Of a stretch of DNA of 64,000 nucleotides, positions 36,671 through 44,249 are shown piece after piece (position 1 is the first letter of the stretch; each line of letters opens with the position of its first letter). This DNA comes from Aquimarina sp040786285 (GTDB lineage Bacteria > Bacteroidota > Bacteroidia > Flavobacteriales > Flavobacteriaceae): contig NZ_JBFMKQ010000004.1 in NCBI RefSeq assembly GCF_040786285.1, positions 248,001 through 312,000 on the forward strand. Direction: 5' to 3'. Made by a program: the position numbers and the translations under genes. The notes under the pieces are model-generated. The model was not told the origin of the DNA, searched no databases, and saw nothing but the letters and a program-made list of their open reading frames with translations.

Positions 36671-38893
36671 TTAGAATTCGTAAAAACCTAATTCTGGGCC
36701 TTTATTCGTCATTGAAATCAAGTGTGCTTTTTTATGTTTTTTTCTGTATTCGTCATCAATTTTGGTGGTCATACTTTTCATAGGTATAGCATTTTCTATA
36801 ACCACAACTCCATCTTTACCAATATCGCCATATTTGGCAATAGCATAAGTATCTAAATAAACTAGGATTGCTTCGCTCGTAAGAAAGGTTTTTTCCAGGA
36901 TATCAGATTTTTGATGTTGTTTTCCATTGATGATAAATATTGGTTTTTCACCTAAACTCCATAGTGTACGCGCATTTTCGCCGTTATCTATAATTATTGT
37001 CTTAGCAACTTGAGTTTTTGGTGTAAAGAAACCAATTTCTTCTGTTTTGCCATCTTTATCTACTTTAATTTGAAATACAATAGGTTTTATAAATTCATAC
37101 TCATTATTGGTTTTGTACGTTTCCTGATTACCAAAAGCGTCTTTGTATTGCATTTTGATAGCTGTGATAAGATTGTTTTTGAATGTAACGTCACTAAACT
37201 CAAAATCGACATTAAAATGTTTCTTAATGAATCCTTTAAACTCTGTAAGTTCTTCTATTGTACTTTCTTTGGTAATATCTTTAGAGAGAGAACCTAGACG
37301 AGGTTTTATCGAGTCTTGAGGTTGTTTTAGTTTTTGTTTTGGGAAAAATCCATATTCGGGTGTTGTTTTAGTAATTTTAAAGAATTCTCCTACAGTATTA
37401 TCGCTTTTTTGAAATATATCAAAGCTTTCTTTAACGGTATTTACTTTTTGAGCATCATTAAAAATTAGAACACCATCTTGTGCCTTTGAGCCGTACCTGT
37501 CTTTGGCTTCAGTATCCAATAGAAGTTCTATCCCTTTGGTTACCAAAAAAGCCTGTCCTACTAATTCAGATTTTCTATATTCTTTATTGTTAACAATATA
37601 TATAGGATTTTCTCCAAGTTTATGTAAAGAAGAAGTCATTTTTTGAATTCGTGCTTCTTGTTTATAAGTAAACCCTTTAGGTATGGTTTTAAATATAGCA
37701 TCTTTTACTTTTTTGTCTTCATCTAACTGAAGTGTGATCAAAATATTTGGTATCGATTCATCAGAATCTGAGTCATTATATGAGGTTATATGCCCCGATT
37801 CATTTTCAATACTGATATTAATTTTAGAGATTAGGTTGTTGGTATACTCTAAAAGATCAAAATTGAGTTTTACGTTGTGTTTTTTCTTAAGCGCTATTGC
37901 TATATCCTCTAACTCTTCACGAGTATTTTCCTTTTTAATTTCGATTTTTAGCTCACCAGATTTTGTTTTAATGATTTCTTGAGAGAAACTGGCATCTGCT
38001 TCCTTGTATTCTATTATTTCTTTGGTATTGAAGCTCCATAGAAATAATGAAAGCAAAGGAAGGATAAATACAAATTTGACTAAGTTTTTCTTTTTCGATG
38101 GTTGTTTGTTTAACATAAGTATTCGTTTTTTAATTAATGATTGATAAAAGTTATTAGTTATTGTTGAATAATTGTTTGATGAAACGTTTACTAGCGCGAA
38201 CTGGTAAGCTTTAGTCGATGAGATCTCGTTTAATGCCCCTTTGTCGGCAATAAATTCAAGATTTTGTTCTAAGCTTTTTTTATAAAGCCACGCAAAAGGA
38301 TTAATCCACTGAAAAATCAACATCAAGTTGGCTAGTAAAAGATCCATGGTGTGATATTGTCGCGCATGAATCTTCTCATGGGCAAGAATCATATCTAATT
38401 CTTTACTTGAATGAAGAGATGGATTGTATACTATAGCGTTAAAGAAGGAAAAAGGAGCAATATCGTGCTTAATTTCAATAAAATTGAATGTGCTTTTACC
38501 TTGATTTTCTTTTTTATTTAATAGCTTTTTTAACGATAGTATCTGGGTTACAAAACGAATAAAGAATAGTAGTGTACCAATACCATAAAAAGAAAAACCA
38601 ATTTGCCACCAATTGATTGGAGTTGTTTCTGAAATTACTTTTTCAGAAGGATTGTTGTTAGCTATAGGAGTACTAAAAGAATTGGTTTCGGGTGTCAAAA
38701 AACTAGTATTCTCTATATATGTAATTGTAGTGAATTCTAAAAACGGCAAACACAGAGAAAATATAATTCCAAGTAAGAAAAAATACCTGTTTGCAGTAAA
38801 GAAGGTGTCTCTTTTTAATAGAAAATAATATACTAAATAAAATAGTGAAAGTAGTATACTTGTTTTGAAGAGGTAGATTAAAATGGGTTCCAT
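36671..38893 (-). CDS. M56 (BlaR1-like) membrane metallopeptidase sensor with plug-like ectodomain
   Basis: A 740-residue zinc metalloprotease that should relieve BlaI repression on receiving a signal. It has four membrane segments (about 5-25, 35-55, 97-117, 271-288), with the zinc motif HEKIH at 172-176 and a downstream Glu213 in NLEFIAD as third ligand. The large C-terminal part (about 290-740) is not a penicillin-binding domain: it has two copies of a module (TREELEDIAIALKKKHNV and TIEELTEFKGFIKKHFNV), each ending in a TonB-plug-like motif (YGSKAQDGVLIF and YGDIGKDGVVVIENA). The blaI stop lies 3 bp before its start. The ligand is unknown. Confidence 0.9.
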   Translation of the reverse strand: MEPILIYLFKTSILLSLFYLVYYFLLKRDTFFTANRYFFLLGIIFSLCLPFLEFTTITYIENTSFLTPETNSFSTPIANNNPSEKVISETTPINWWQIGFSFYGIGTLLFFIRFVTQILSLKKLLNKKENQGKSTFNFIEIKHDIAPFSFFNAIVYNPSLHSSKELDMILAHEKIHARQYHTMDLLLANLMLIFQWINPFAWLYKKSLEQNLEFIADKGALNEISSTKAYQFALVNVSSNNYSTITNNFYQSLIKKRILMLNKQPSKKKNLVKFVFILPLLSLFLWSFNTKEIIEYKEADASFSQEIIKTKSGELKIEIKKENTREELEDIAIALKKKHNVKLNFDLLEYTNNLISKINISIENESGHITSYNDSDSDESIPNILITLQLDEDKKVKDAIFKTIPKGFTYKQEARIQKMTSSLHKLGENPIYIVNNKEYRKSELVGQAFLVTKGIELLLDTEAKDRYGSKAQDGVLIFNDAQKVNTVKESFDIFQKSDNTVGEFFKITKTTPEYGFFPKQKLKQPQDSIKPRLGSLSKDITKESTIEELTEFKGFIKKHFNVDFEFSDVTFKNNLITAIKMQYKDAFGNQETYKTNNEYEFIKPIVFQIKVDKDGKTEEIGFFTPKTQVAKTIIIDNGENARTLWSLGEKPIFIINGKQHQKSDILEKTFLTSEAILVYLDTYAIAKYGDIGKDGVVVIENAIPMKSMTTKIDDEYRKKHKKAHLISMTNKGPELGFYEF

Positions 38894-38896
38894 ATT

Positions 38897-39253
38897 TTAT
38901 TTTTTTTCTTCGATTATTTTTAAGATTTCTCTTAATTCATCTGCGGTAATTTTTTCTTCTTTTGCGAAAAAGGAAACCATATTTTTATAAGAGTTATTAA
39001 AATACTGCGTCATGGCTTTATTAACAAAAGTGTTTCGGTATTGTTCCTTAGTAATAATTGGAAAGTACTGGTGTGTTTTCCCAAAAGCCTGATGACCAAC
39101 ATATCCTTTGTCCTCTAGATTGCGTATGATGGTGGATACGGTGTTGTAGTGTGTCGAATTATTAAGTTCGGTTTGTACCTCTTTTGCAAAAGCTTTTTTT
39201 AGCTTCCATATCGCCTGCATGATTTCTTCTTCTTTATTTGTGAGTTTTTCCAT
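38897..39253 (-). CDS. blaI: BlaI/MecI/CopY family winged-helix repressor
   Basis: A 118-residue dimeric DNA-binding repressor. The N-terminal winged helix (LTNKEEEIMQAIWKLKKAF and NTVSTIIRNLEDKGYVGHQ) and the C-terminal dimerisation helices where the M56 protease usually cuts are both present. It is the first gene of the operon with the M56 sensor. Three phased dyads upstream overlap its own promoter, so autorepression is expected. Confidence 0.92.
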   Translation of the reverse strand: MEKLTNKEEEIMQAIWKLKKAFAKEVQTELNNSTHYNTVSTIIRNLEDKGYVGHQAFGKTHQYFPIITKEQYRNTFVNKAMTQYFNNSYKNMVSFFAKEEKITADELREILKIIEEKK

Positions 39254-39273
39254 AAGGATATTGTTTAAAGCTC

Positions 39274-39304
39274 CAAACCTACAACTATAATTTTAGTTAC
39301 ACAA
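39274..39304 (-). promoter_or_regulatory. blaI promoter
   Basis: On the minus strand, TTG (39304-39302) and TAGGTTTG (39281-39274) are separated by exactly 20 bp, a good match to the Bacteroidota promoter. The -7 box is 20 bp from the blaI start codon. Dyad 1 of the operator array fills the spacer and dyad 2 covers the -33 TTG. Confidence 0.65.
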
Positions 39305-39338
39305 CTATTTTTATAGTTATGTAACTATTTTTGTAGTT
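39283..39338. promoter_or_regulatory. Phased operator array (three dyads) for the BlaI-type repressor
   Basis: Three copies of AACTA-N6-TAGTT start at 39283, 39303 and 39323, a repeat spacing of exactly 20 bp, so all lie on the same helix face. The joints between copies (TAGTTACACAACTA and TAGTTATGTAACTA) contain the TACA/TGTA type half-sites known from BlaI/MecI operators. Confidence 0.7.
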
Positions 39339-39431
39339 TTTAAAATAGAATCTAGCTGGGCTATTACTTTTTTTAGTGATACTTGTAAACTCCCAAATAC
39401 TTATTTTATATTCGCAGGCAAATGTTAAGCT

Positions 39432-40385
39432 ATGATGTTAAGTATACTTTATGTGTTAATAGGACTTGTTCTTTTGGTTGTAGGAGGGGAGTTTTTGGTT
39501 AGATCTTCGGTGGCATTATCTTTTAGACTTAAACTTTCTAGGATGGTTATTGGTTTAACAGTAGTTTCTTTTGCTACATCTGCTCCAGAATTGTTGGTTA
39601 GTGTACAAGCTGCATTAGATGGATTATCTGATATATCATTAGGGAATGTAGTTGGGTCTAATATAGCTAACATTGGACTAGTGCTTGGGATTACGGCGAT
39701 CATAGGGCCATTGGCAATCGATAGGGACTTTTATAAATTTAACTGGCCGGTAATGGTATTACTGTCTTTTGCTTTATTTGTTCTTTTGGATAATGATGGA
39801 GTGCTTAGTCATTTAGAAGGGCTTGTTTTATTTGCCTCATTATTGACATATCTTTTTTTATTAATAAGAAGATCGAGAAAGTTTTCGGATACAATGCTTG
39901 AAGAAGTTGATGATTCTCTTCAAAAGACATCAAATTTTAAAATTTTCGTTTGGTTAGCAATAGGGGGGTGCGCTCTTTATTTTGGATCAGAGTTATTGGT
40001 TAATGGTGCCGAAGCCATTGCGTTAAAGATGGGAGTTAGTGAAGGAGTAATAGCGGTAACTCTTATTGCTGTAGGGACAAGTGTTCCCGAATTGGCAGCT
40101 TCTGTTATTGCGGCACTTAAACAAGAAAAAGCTATTTCTTTGGGGAACCTAATAGGGTCTAATATTTTTAATATTGCTTCTGTTCTGGGTATTACAGCAA
40201 TGATTGAGCCAATAGCAGTAAAAGATGAAAGCTTAATGAACGTGAATATTTATTGGATGCTTGGTTTTGCAATAATTCTACTTCCTTTAGCTTTTATACC
40301 CAAAAGAATGATTATAGGTCGTCCTAAAGGTTTTTTAATTTTTGCGGCGTATTGCATTTTTATAGCATTGGTATTTATGAAATAA
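39432..40385 (+). CDS. Calcium/sodium antiporter (CaCA family, YrbG-like)
   Basis: A 317-residue inner-membrane exchanger with about ten membrane segments in two inverted repeats. The family alpha-motifs are present in both halves: SFATSAPEL with GNVVGSNIANIG (71-82), and GTSVPELAAS with GNLIGSNIFNIAS. The start ATG at 39432 is followed directly by a second ATG, and either could be used. It stands alone, divergent from blaI across the operator array and ending at a shared hairpin. Confidence 0.92.
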   Translation: MMLSILYVLIGLVLLVVGGEFLVRSSVALSFRLKLSRMVIGLTVVSFATSAPELLVSVQAALDGLSDISLGNVVGSNIANIGLVLGITAIIGPLAIDRDFYKFNWPVMVLLSFALFVLLDNDGVLSHLEGLVLFASLLTYLFLLIRRSRKFSDTMLEEVDDSLQKTSNFKIFVWLAIGGCALYFGSELLVNGAEAIALKMGVSEGVIAVTLIAVGTSVPELAASVIAALKQEKAISLGNLIGSNIFNIASVLGITAMIEPIAVKDESLMNVNIYWMLGFAIILLPLAFIPKRMIIGRPKGFLIFAAYCIFIALVFMK

Positions 40386-40418
40386 ATAGGTATTACATCG
40401 GATCATAAATTGCTATAA

Positions 40419-40453
40419 AAAAAACCTCTGAAGAATTTCTTCAGAGGTTTTTT
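40419..40453. terminator. Bidirectional terminator between antiporter and GSII genes
   Basis: A long stem (AAAACCTCTGAAGA with TCTTCAGAGGTTTT, 40421-40451) has A-run and T-run flanks and can end both convergent transcripts. Confidence 0.8.
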
Positions 40454-40491
40454 AGCGTTTAACCAACGTAGTTAGTTAGTTCAAAGTGTTG

Positions 40492-41517
40492 TTATGCTAG
40501 CATAGCTGTAACATCTGCAGTTTTAACTGTTTTAACAATTCTAGCTGCAATCTTGTATGGATCACCATTAGAAGCTGGACGACGATCTTCTAGCCATCCT
40601 TTCCAACCATTTTCTACAGTGATGATAGGAATTCTTATAGAAGCACCTCTATCTGATACTCCATAAGAGAATTCATTAATAGACTGTGTTTCGTGCTCAC
40701 CAGTTAATCGCTGATCATTAAACTCACCATACACAGCAATGTGTTCTTTTGTAACTGGTCTAAATGCTTCGCAAATGGTTTCGTAAACTTCTTTAGATCC
40801 ACATGTTCTTAAAACTTCGTTAGAGAAGTTTGCGTGCATTCCAGAACCGTTCCAGTCTCCCTTGATAGGTTTTGGGTGATAATCTATATAGTACCCATAT
40901 TTTTCTGTAAGACGATCTAATAGATATCTGGCTACCCATATCTCATCTCCTGCTTTTTTCGCTCCTTTAGAGAATAATTGAAATTCCCACTGTCCACTAG
41001 CAACTTCTTGGTTGATTCCTTCAAAATTAAGTCCTGCATCAATACAAAGATCGGCATGCTCTTCTACGAAATCTCTACCATGAGTGTTTTTTCCACCTAC
41101 AGAACAGTAGTACATTCCTTGTGGTCCAGGATAACCACCAACAGGGAAACCTAATGGTAACTGTGTGTTCCTGTCCATAATAAAGTATTCTTGCTCAAAA
41201 CCAAACCAGAAATCATTGTCATTATCATCAATAGTAGCTCTTGCATTTGATTCATGAGGAGAACCATCAGCATTTAAAACCTCTGTCATTACCAAATATC
41301 CATTTCTTCTTGTAGGATCTGGATAAATAGCAACAGGTTTTAATAAGCAGTCTGAAGAACCGCCTTCTGCTTGTCTTGTAGAACTACCGTCAAAAGACCA
41401 AGTTGGGCAATCTTCAAGCTTTCCGCTAAAATTTTCTTCAACTTTTGTTTTACTTCTTAGATTAGCGGTTGGCTTATAACCATCTAACCAAATATACTCT
41501 AATTTTGATTTACTCAT
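40492..41517 (-). CDS. Glutamine synthetase, group II (beta-grasp) type
   Basis: Forms glutamine from glutamate, ammonia and ATP. I start it at 41517 (MSKSKLEYIWLDGYKP), which gives 341 residues, the normal length of the eukaryote-like GSII group; the longer in-frame start at 41556 adds 13 unrelated residues. The beta-grasp domain contains TWSFDGSSTRQAEG, and the catalytic domain FGFEQEYF, NGSGMHANFS and the RRPASNGDPY block. It is divergent from the GSIII gene, 221 bp apart. Confidence 0.93.
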   Translation of the reverse strand: MSKSKLEYIWLDGYKPTANLRSKTKVEENFSGKLEDCPTWSFDGSSTRQAEGGSSDCLLKPVAIYPDPTRRNGYLVMTEVLNADGSPHESNARATIDDNDNDFWFGFEQEYFIMDRNTQLPLGFPVGGYPGPQGMYYCSVGGKNTHGRDFVEEHADLCIDAGLNFEGINQEVASGQWEFQLFSKGAKKAGDEIWVARYLLDRLTEKYGYYIDYHPKPIKGDWNGSGMHANFSNEVLRTCGSKEVYETICEAFRPVTKEHIAVYGEFNDQRLTGEHETQSINEFSYGVSDRGASIRIPIITVENGWKGWLEDRRPASNGDPYKIAARIVKTVKTADVTAMLA

Positions 41518-41553
41518 AATTAATACTTTATAAATTGAACTCTGTATAGAGGA

Positions 41554-41561
41554 CAAATTTA
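41554..41561 (-). promoter_or_regulatory. Putative -7 box for the GSII gene
   Basis: The minus strand reads TAAATTTG, 36 bp before the start codon at 41517. No -33 TTG is found at normal spacing. The box lies inside the longer upstream-start version of the gene, which supports the shorter start. Confidence 0.4.
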
Positions 41562-41711
41562 GTTTTCTTTTTTATAAACATAAAAAAAACAAGGGGTTAA
41601 AGTTGATTTATTACCTAAATTTTATTAACACCCTAGTTTTTTAGGGGGTATTTTTAAAAATATTCAATTTTAAAAGAGTATATTTTCCATATTAACAATA
41701 AAAACTTGTTT

Positions 41712-41719
41712 TATATTTG
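41712..41719 (+). promoter_or_regulatory. Putative -7 box for the GSIII gene
   Basis: TATATTTG matches TAnnTTTG, 19 bp before the chosen start codon at 41739. The -33 TTG is missing, as in the divergent GSII promoter, which would fit activator-dependent nitrogen control (inference). Confidence 0.45.
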
Positions 41720-41738
41720 TAATAAAACTCACTCAATT

Positions 41739-43925
41739 ATGTCAACACTCAGATTTCAGGCCTTAAGAGAAACATTAAATCGTGATTATGTGGTCGTTAA
41801 TGAAACAGAACGCCGTTCTGTATTGTTTGGAGAAAATGTTTTTAATCAGGCAACAATGTTACAGTCTTTAACTAAAGATGCATACAATAGTGTAATGGAC
41901 GCTATTGAGAGTGGAGCTAAAATTGATCGTAAAATAGCAGATCAAATTGCCTCTGCGATGAAAGACTGGGCATTATCTAAAGGAGTAACACATTATACAC
42001 ATTGGTTTCAGCCACTTACAGGAGCTACAGCAGAGAAGCATGATGCTTTTTTCGAAACTGTCGGTGATGGGAAAGCTATAGAGAGGTTCGGAGGTGGGCA
42101 GTTAGTGCAACAAGAACCAGATGCTTCTTCTTTTCCGCATGGAGGAATTCGTAATACTTTCGAGGCGCGAGGATATACCGCTTGGGATCCAACCTCGCCA
42201 GCTTTTATTTACGGAACGACGTTGTGTATCCCTACAGTTTTTGTAGCATATACTGGTGAAGCTTTGGACTATAAAACCCCATTGTTAAGGGCATTACAAG
42301 CTGTAGATCACGCAGCAACAGCGGTGGCAAAGTATTTTGATAAAAATGTAAAAAAAGTGAATGCTTCTTTAGGTTGGGAGCAGGAATACTTCTTGATTGA
42401 TAGCGCTTTGGCATACTCAAGACCGGATATTGTCATGACCGGAAGAACACTTCTTGGGCATTCTTCGGCAAAGGGGCAACAATTAGATGATCATTATTTT
42501 GGTAGTATTCCCACTAGAGCTCTAAATTATATGATGGATTTAGAGATTGAATGTATGAAACTTGGCATTCCGGTAAAAACAAGACATAATGAAGTTGCGC
42601 CAAATCAATTTGAGTTAGCACCTATATTTGAAGAAACAAACTTAGCAGTAGATCACAACTCCTTACTTATGGATGTTATGGAGAAAGTTGCAGCCAGACA
42701 CAATTTAAAAGTGTTATTGCACGAAAAACCATTTGCAGGAGTAAATGGGTCAGGAAAACATAATAACTGGTCTTTAGGGACTAATACAGGTGTTAATTTA
42801 TTAGGACCTGGTAAAACTCCAATGAGCAACCTTCAGTTTTTAACGTTTTTCATTAATACGATAAAGGCAATTAATGATAACGAAGAATTAATGAGAGCAG
42901 GAATAGCCTCTGCCAGCAATGACCATCGCTTAGGGGCAAACGAGGCACCGCCGGCAATTATGTCTGTATTTATAGGCGAGCAATTAACCGCCGTACTTAA
43001 AGAATTAGAAGGAGTTACAGATGGTAAATTATCACCACAAGAGAAAACGGATCTTAAGTTAAATGTAGTAGGAAAAATACCTGAAATTTTATTAGATAAT
43101 ACCGATCGTAATCGAACTTCGCCATTTGCTTTTACAGGAAATAAATTTGAGTTTAGAGCTGTTGGTTCTAAGGCAAACTGTGCTAATCCCATGACTATCC
43201 TTAATACTATTGTTGCCAAGCAATTAGTTGATTTTAAGAAAGAGGTTGATGCTTTGGTAGATAAAAAAGGATTGAAAAAAGATGAGGCTATTTTTAATGT
43301 TTTAAGAGAATATATAAAGAAGTCTAAAAATATCCTTTTTGAAGGGAATGGATATAGCGATGATTGGGAAAAAGAAGCTAAGAAGAGAAAATTGAGTAAT
43401 AACAAAACAACTCCAGAGGCATTAAAGGCAAAAGTCTCTAAAGAAAATATAGCGCTGTTCGAAAAGATGGGGGTAATGAATAAAACGGAAGCCGAGGCTC
43501 GCTATGAAATTGAGGTTGAAGAATACGCGCTTAGAATTCAGATAGAAGGTCGTGTACTCGGAGATATTGCCCGTAACCATGTTATCCCAACTGCTATTAG
43601 ATATCAAAATATGCTCATTAATAATGTTTCTGGTTTAAAAGAACTTTATGGTAAGGATTTTGGAAAATATGCTAAAGAACAAATGGAGATCATCGAAGAA
43701 ATCTCTGAGCATATTGGTAAAATTAATGCCAAAGTAAATGAAATGACAGATGAACGAAGAAAGGCTAATAAGTTATTAGACTCAGAACAGAAAGCTGCCG
43801 ATTATTGTGATAAGGTAAAACCTTTGTTTGATGAAATTAGATATAGTTGTGATAAATTAGAATTGCTTGTTGATGACGAATTATGGCCTTTGACTAAATA
43901 TAGAGAGTTGCTTTTTACGCGATAA
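41739..43925 (+). CDS. Glutamine synthetase, group III (GlnN type)
   Basis: A 728-residue enzyme of the large dodecameric GSIII group common in Bacteroidota. I choose the ATG at 41739 (MSTLRFQALRETLNRD) because a -7 box lies just upstream and the start then matches family length; the upstream ATG at 41706 precedes that box. Visible signatures are LGWEQEYFLID, KTRHNEVAPNQFELAPIFEE, NGSGKHNNWSLGTN and RTSPFAFTGNKFEFRA. The C-terminal ~200 residues are the helical GSIII extension. Confidence 0.95.
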   Translation: MSTLRFQALRETLNRDYVVVNETERRSVLFGENVFNQATMLQSLTKDAYNSVMDAIESGAKIDRKIADQIASAMKDWALSKGVTHYTHWFQPLTGATAEKHDAFFETVGDGKAIERFGGGQLVQQEPDASSFPHGGIRNTFEARGYTAWDPTSPAFIYGTTLCIPTVFVAYTGEALDYKTPLLRALQAVDHAATAVAKYFDKNVKKVNASLGWEQEYFLIDSALAYSRPDIVMTGRTLLGHSSAKGQQLDDHYFGSIPTRALNYMMDLEIECMKLGIPVKTRHNEVAPNQFELAPIFEETNLAVDHNSLLMDVMEKVAARHNLKVLLHEKPFAGVNGSGKHNNWSLGTNTGVNLLGPGKTPMSNLQFLTFFINTIKAINDNEELMRAGIASASNDHRLGANEAPPAIMSVFIGEQLTAVLKELEGVTDGKLSPQEKTDLKLNVVGKIPEILLDNTDRNRTSPFAFTGNKFEFRAVGSKANCANPMTILNTIVAKQLVDFKKEVDALVDKKGLKKDEAIFNVLREYIKKSKNILFEGNGYSDDWEKEAKKRKLSNNKTTPEALKAKVSKENIALFEKMGVMNKTEAEARYEIEVEEYALRIQIEGRVLGDIARNHVIPTAIRYQNMLINNVSGLKELYGKDFGKYAKEQMEIIEEISEHIGKINAKVNEMTDERRKANKLLDSEQKAADYCDKVKPLFDEIRYSCDKLELLVDDELWPLTKYRELLFTR

Positions 43926-44020
43926 AGTAAGAATTCACTGACGAAGACTGTTTTTGTATTATTTTTAACAAAAAAAATATATTTGTTAAATCCTTTTAAA
44001 CTCGTAATAATATACTCATA

Positions 44021-44069
44021 TTACGGGTTTTCCGTAACGCTTTTCATCGAATTGTTACGAAATTCGTAA
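44021..44069. promoter_or_regulatory. TTACG/CGTAA dyads upstream of the curli operon
   Basis: Two perfect inverted repeats share the half-site TTACG: TTACGG-GTTTT-CCGTAA at 44021-44037 and TTACGAA-A-TTCGTAA at 44055-44069. A third, looser pair CGTAATA/TATTACG (44003-44025) overlaps the first. The second dyad sits where a -33 element should be relative to the -7 box at 44090. Confidence 0.55.
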
Positions 44070-44089
44070 AAATAGCCTTAATATTTTCA

Positions 44090-44097
44090 TAGATTTG
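44090..44097 (+). promoter_or_regulatory. Putative -7 box of the curli operon
   Basis: TAGATTTG matches TAnnTTTG; no TTG is present at -33. The predicted start near 44104 leaves a 5' leader of about 145 nt. Confidence 0.5.
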
Positions 44098-44101
44098 TCC
44101 T

Positions 44102-44118
44102 TGTCATAATTTATGACA
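44102..44118. promoter_or_regulatory. 17-bp palindrome at the predicted curli transcription start
   Basis: TGTCATAA-T-TTATGACA is a perfect dyad exactly where transcription should begin. It could be an operator or a hairpin at the mRNA 5' end. Confidence 0.5.
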
Positions 44119-44249
44119 GCACCCCTAAGATCTCCCCGAAAATACTATAATACTAAATTGGAATTAAAAAATTATTTTTTTTAACCTAATGGCTTGTATG
44201 TGGTTTTAACAAAAAAGTAAACTCATTAATCACTTTAAATATTTTACGT

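Noticed and set aside
42833..43405. A 190-codon frame on the minus strand
   Set aside because: It lies wholly inside the GSIII gene, antisense, with no independent support.
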